Shown: positions 62,950-64,000 of the stretch, one piece after another | Layout: each line of letters begins with the position of its first letter | Numbering within the stretch: the first letter of the stretch is position 1 | Assembly (NCBI RefSeq): GCF_000004075.3 | Contig: NC_026660.2 | Location: 7,068,001-7,132,000, forward strand | Source of the DNA: Cucumis sativus | Lineage: Eukaryota > Streptophyta > Magnoliopsida > Cucurbitales > Cucurbitaceae | DNA: 64,000 nt | Reading direction: 5' to 3' | The notes under the pieces: model-generated | Database searches by the model: none | What the model was told of the DNA's origin: nothing | What the model saw: only the letters and a program-made list of their open reading frames with translations | Made by a program: the position numbers and the translations under genes

Positions 62950-63090
62950 CTAAAACCTTGCTCACAAAGCAGTAACTAAGTTAACGTGTAGATATTTATA
63001 TATGTCTATTACTCTTTAATTAACATCTATAGAAAGTAAAGTTAAAAAAATGGTTCATTTTACTATATTTAAAAACATTTTTCTTTTGTA
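62950..63090. repeat. MITE-like fragment, counterpart of 51665-51870
   Basis: Contains tatgtctattactctttaat, agaaagtaaagtt and gttcattttactatatttaaaaacattttt. The reverse complement of 51665-51870 holds the same blocks in order. The element therefore predates the inverted duplication. It belongs to the tgatagac/atagcaaaatt family seen elsewhere in the window. Confidence 0.5.
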
Positions 63091-63545
63091 TGCATATATA
63101 TTTATCCAATCAAATGGATAATAATGATGATCCGTTTGGTTACGTGCATGCATAGATCGTTTTAATATCATTTTGTCTACCTTCTACAAAAAGGCAAACG
63201 ATAGTCTAAAGGTATTAGAAAAAATGAATCAATGTTTTTATTATACGGTAATAAAAATCATTAAAATAAAAATAATAATAAAAGTGTTACGTGTGAAAGA
63301 AAAATATATAAATAATAAAGATGGTAACTGAATTGCTAGTTTTGGAAGCATAATATTTATTTATTAATCTATTTTTATATTTAGAAAAATATTTTATAAT
63401 TTTTACATCCGTATTTCGTTGGATGTTTTCATATTGTATTAACTATAATTATTCTTTGTATTTATTTAAATATTATACAAGGTATCTGTGCTTCCATTAA
63501 TTAAAGTTGAAGAACTGAAACTCGACCTTGACCAATACACTACAA

Positions 63546-63572
63546 AGAAAAAGAAAAAGAAAAAGAAAAAGA
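63546..63572. repeat. GAAAAA microsatellite
   Basis: Four to five gaaaaa units about 155-180 bases upstream of the lectin start codon. The left arm lacks a clear counterpart. Confidence 0.8.
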
Positions 63573-63637
63573 ATTGTTATATCCACGTTGCCTAACTCAA
63601 TAGAAAAAGTTTCATCATTGTCATTTTTTCTTTGGCA

Positions 63638-63645
63638 TATAAAAA
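63638..63645 (+). promoter_or_regulatory. TATA box of the plus-strand lectin gene
   Basis: tataaaaa, 82 bases before the start codon. Its position and the whole leader match those of the minus-strand twin (51070-51077). Confidence 0.75.
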
Positions 63646-63726
63646 GGCTTTAGGTTCATTGAGGGTTTTGAACATACAGAAAACAGTTTGGGAGACACAT
63701 TACCATCACACACACAATTATACAAA

Positions 63727-64000
63727 ATGATTCCAAGTTTACCTCCTCCAGTTAGTACTCCCGCGACGGAGACGCCCAAGAAAGAAGGAAGATACAAACT
63801 TGACTTCTCGTCCTCCGACGACAAATCCATATTCCCTAAATATTTTGCTTTGCAAAACTATAGCCCAAGACATCCCCAGCCAAGAACTGCACCCTTTCTA
63901 CAGTATATACATGAAAGTTACCTTGAATTCAATGGCGAACACGGCCTCCTTCATCCATTTTCAAAATTCGAATCCGAAATCTCCGATTCTAACCCCAAAC
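63727..64000 (+). CDS. amaranthin-like lectin, 5' part only (cut by window end)
   Basis: The frame is open from the ATG to the last base of the window (91 complete codons plus one base). The encoded start (MIPSLPPPVSTPATETPKKE, then SIFPKYFALQNYSPRHPQPR, YLEFNGEH, PFSKFESEISDS) matches the N terminus and beginning of the first agglutinin domain of the 502-residue paralogue on the opposite strand, with differences concentrated in the first 15 residues. The start codon is supported by the shared TATA-leader. By analogy the gene should have an intron near codon 264 and a C-terminal aerolysin-like domain, but that part is outside the window. No defect is visible in the part present. Confidence 0.9.
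   Translation, partial: MIPSLPPPVSTPATETPKKEGRYKLDFSSSDDKSIFPKYFALQNYSPRHPQPRTAPFLQYIHESYLEFNGEHGLLHPFSKFESEISDSNPK

Larger units (their letters stand above)
59455..63727 (+). repeat. right arm of the large inverted duplication
   Basis: Reverse-complement counterpart of 50989-54600, leading to the start codon of the plus-strand lectin gene. The arm measures 4273 bases; subtracting the 801-bp retroelement and its 5-bp duplication leaves 3467, close to the 3612 bases of the left arm, whose excess is partly explained by its AT expansion and extra hairpin arm. Most of the arm has diverged clearly, with indels, while the last ~95 bases before the ATG are nearly identical. The arm probably continues into the gene beyond the window end. 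Confidence 0.87.

Overview
This is a plant nuclear window, very AT-rich between genes. It carries spliced genes with GT-AG introns, a MIR166 locus and LINE, LTR and MITE-like debris. Cucurbitaceae is the most likely family, inferred from the amaranthin-type lectins fused to an aerolysin-like domain and from repeat styles that resemble cucurbit genomes. The genus cannot be fixed from sequence alone. There is no CRISPR array, operon or other bacterial feature.

Layout. 1-3.6 kb is AT-rich intergenic DNA. At 3.84-3.94 kb (+) lies a MIR166 hairpin with star and mature arms. 4-11 kb is intergenic with an old LINE scrap. 11.5-11.8 kb (+) is an intronless SAUR32-like gene. 15.7-25.0 kb (-) is an 11-exon CDPK-related kinase most like CRK3 (609 aa reconstructed). 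Its introns hold LINE remains and a perfect 216-bp tandem duplication. 25.4-33.6 kb is intergenic. 33.6-34.0 kb (-) is a KIC-like single EF-hand protein. At 35.1-35.3 kb is a short LINE-like insertion with a 13-bp target-site duplication. 35.8-39.6 kb (-) is a six-exon aluminium-activated malate transporter (496 aa). 44.2-45.9 kb (-) is a two-exon AIG1/IAN GTPase (293 aa). 47.0-47.6 kb is a probable solo or truncated LTR.

48-64 kb is the most unusual part: a cluster of three amaranthin-like genes. One (48.0-51.0 kb, -, two exons, 502 aa) and one cut by the window end (63.73 kb onward, +) sit head to head at the ends of a large inverted duplication. The arms are about 3.5 kb, roughly 51.0-54.6 kb against 59.45-63.7 kb, and contain diverged ~0.5-kb tandem units. 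The right arm is longer because of an 801-bp miniature LTR retrotransposon with TG/CA ends, a 5-bp TSD, ~110-bp LTRs, a tRNA-Met-type primer-binding site and a decayed gag. An intronless third lectin (56.87-58.28 kb, +) lies in the spacer. The two outer genes share a nearly identical TATA-to-ATG leader although the DNA upstream of it has diverged strongly.

The genes do not form one pathway. The lectin cluster is a typical defence- or phloem-type tandem family, next to a GTPase family (AIG1/IAN) also linked to defence. CRK3-like, KIC-like and ALMT genes are conserved housekeeping or signalling genes. All exon structures were built by hand from reading frame, splice-site dinucleotides and family conservation. 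UTR ends are not determined.
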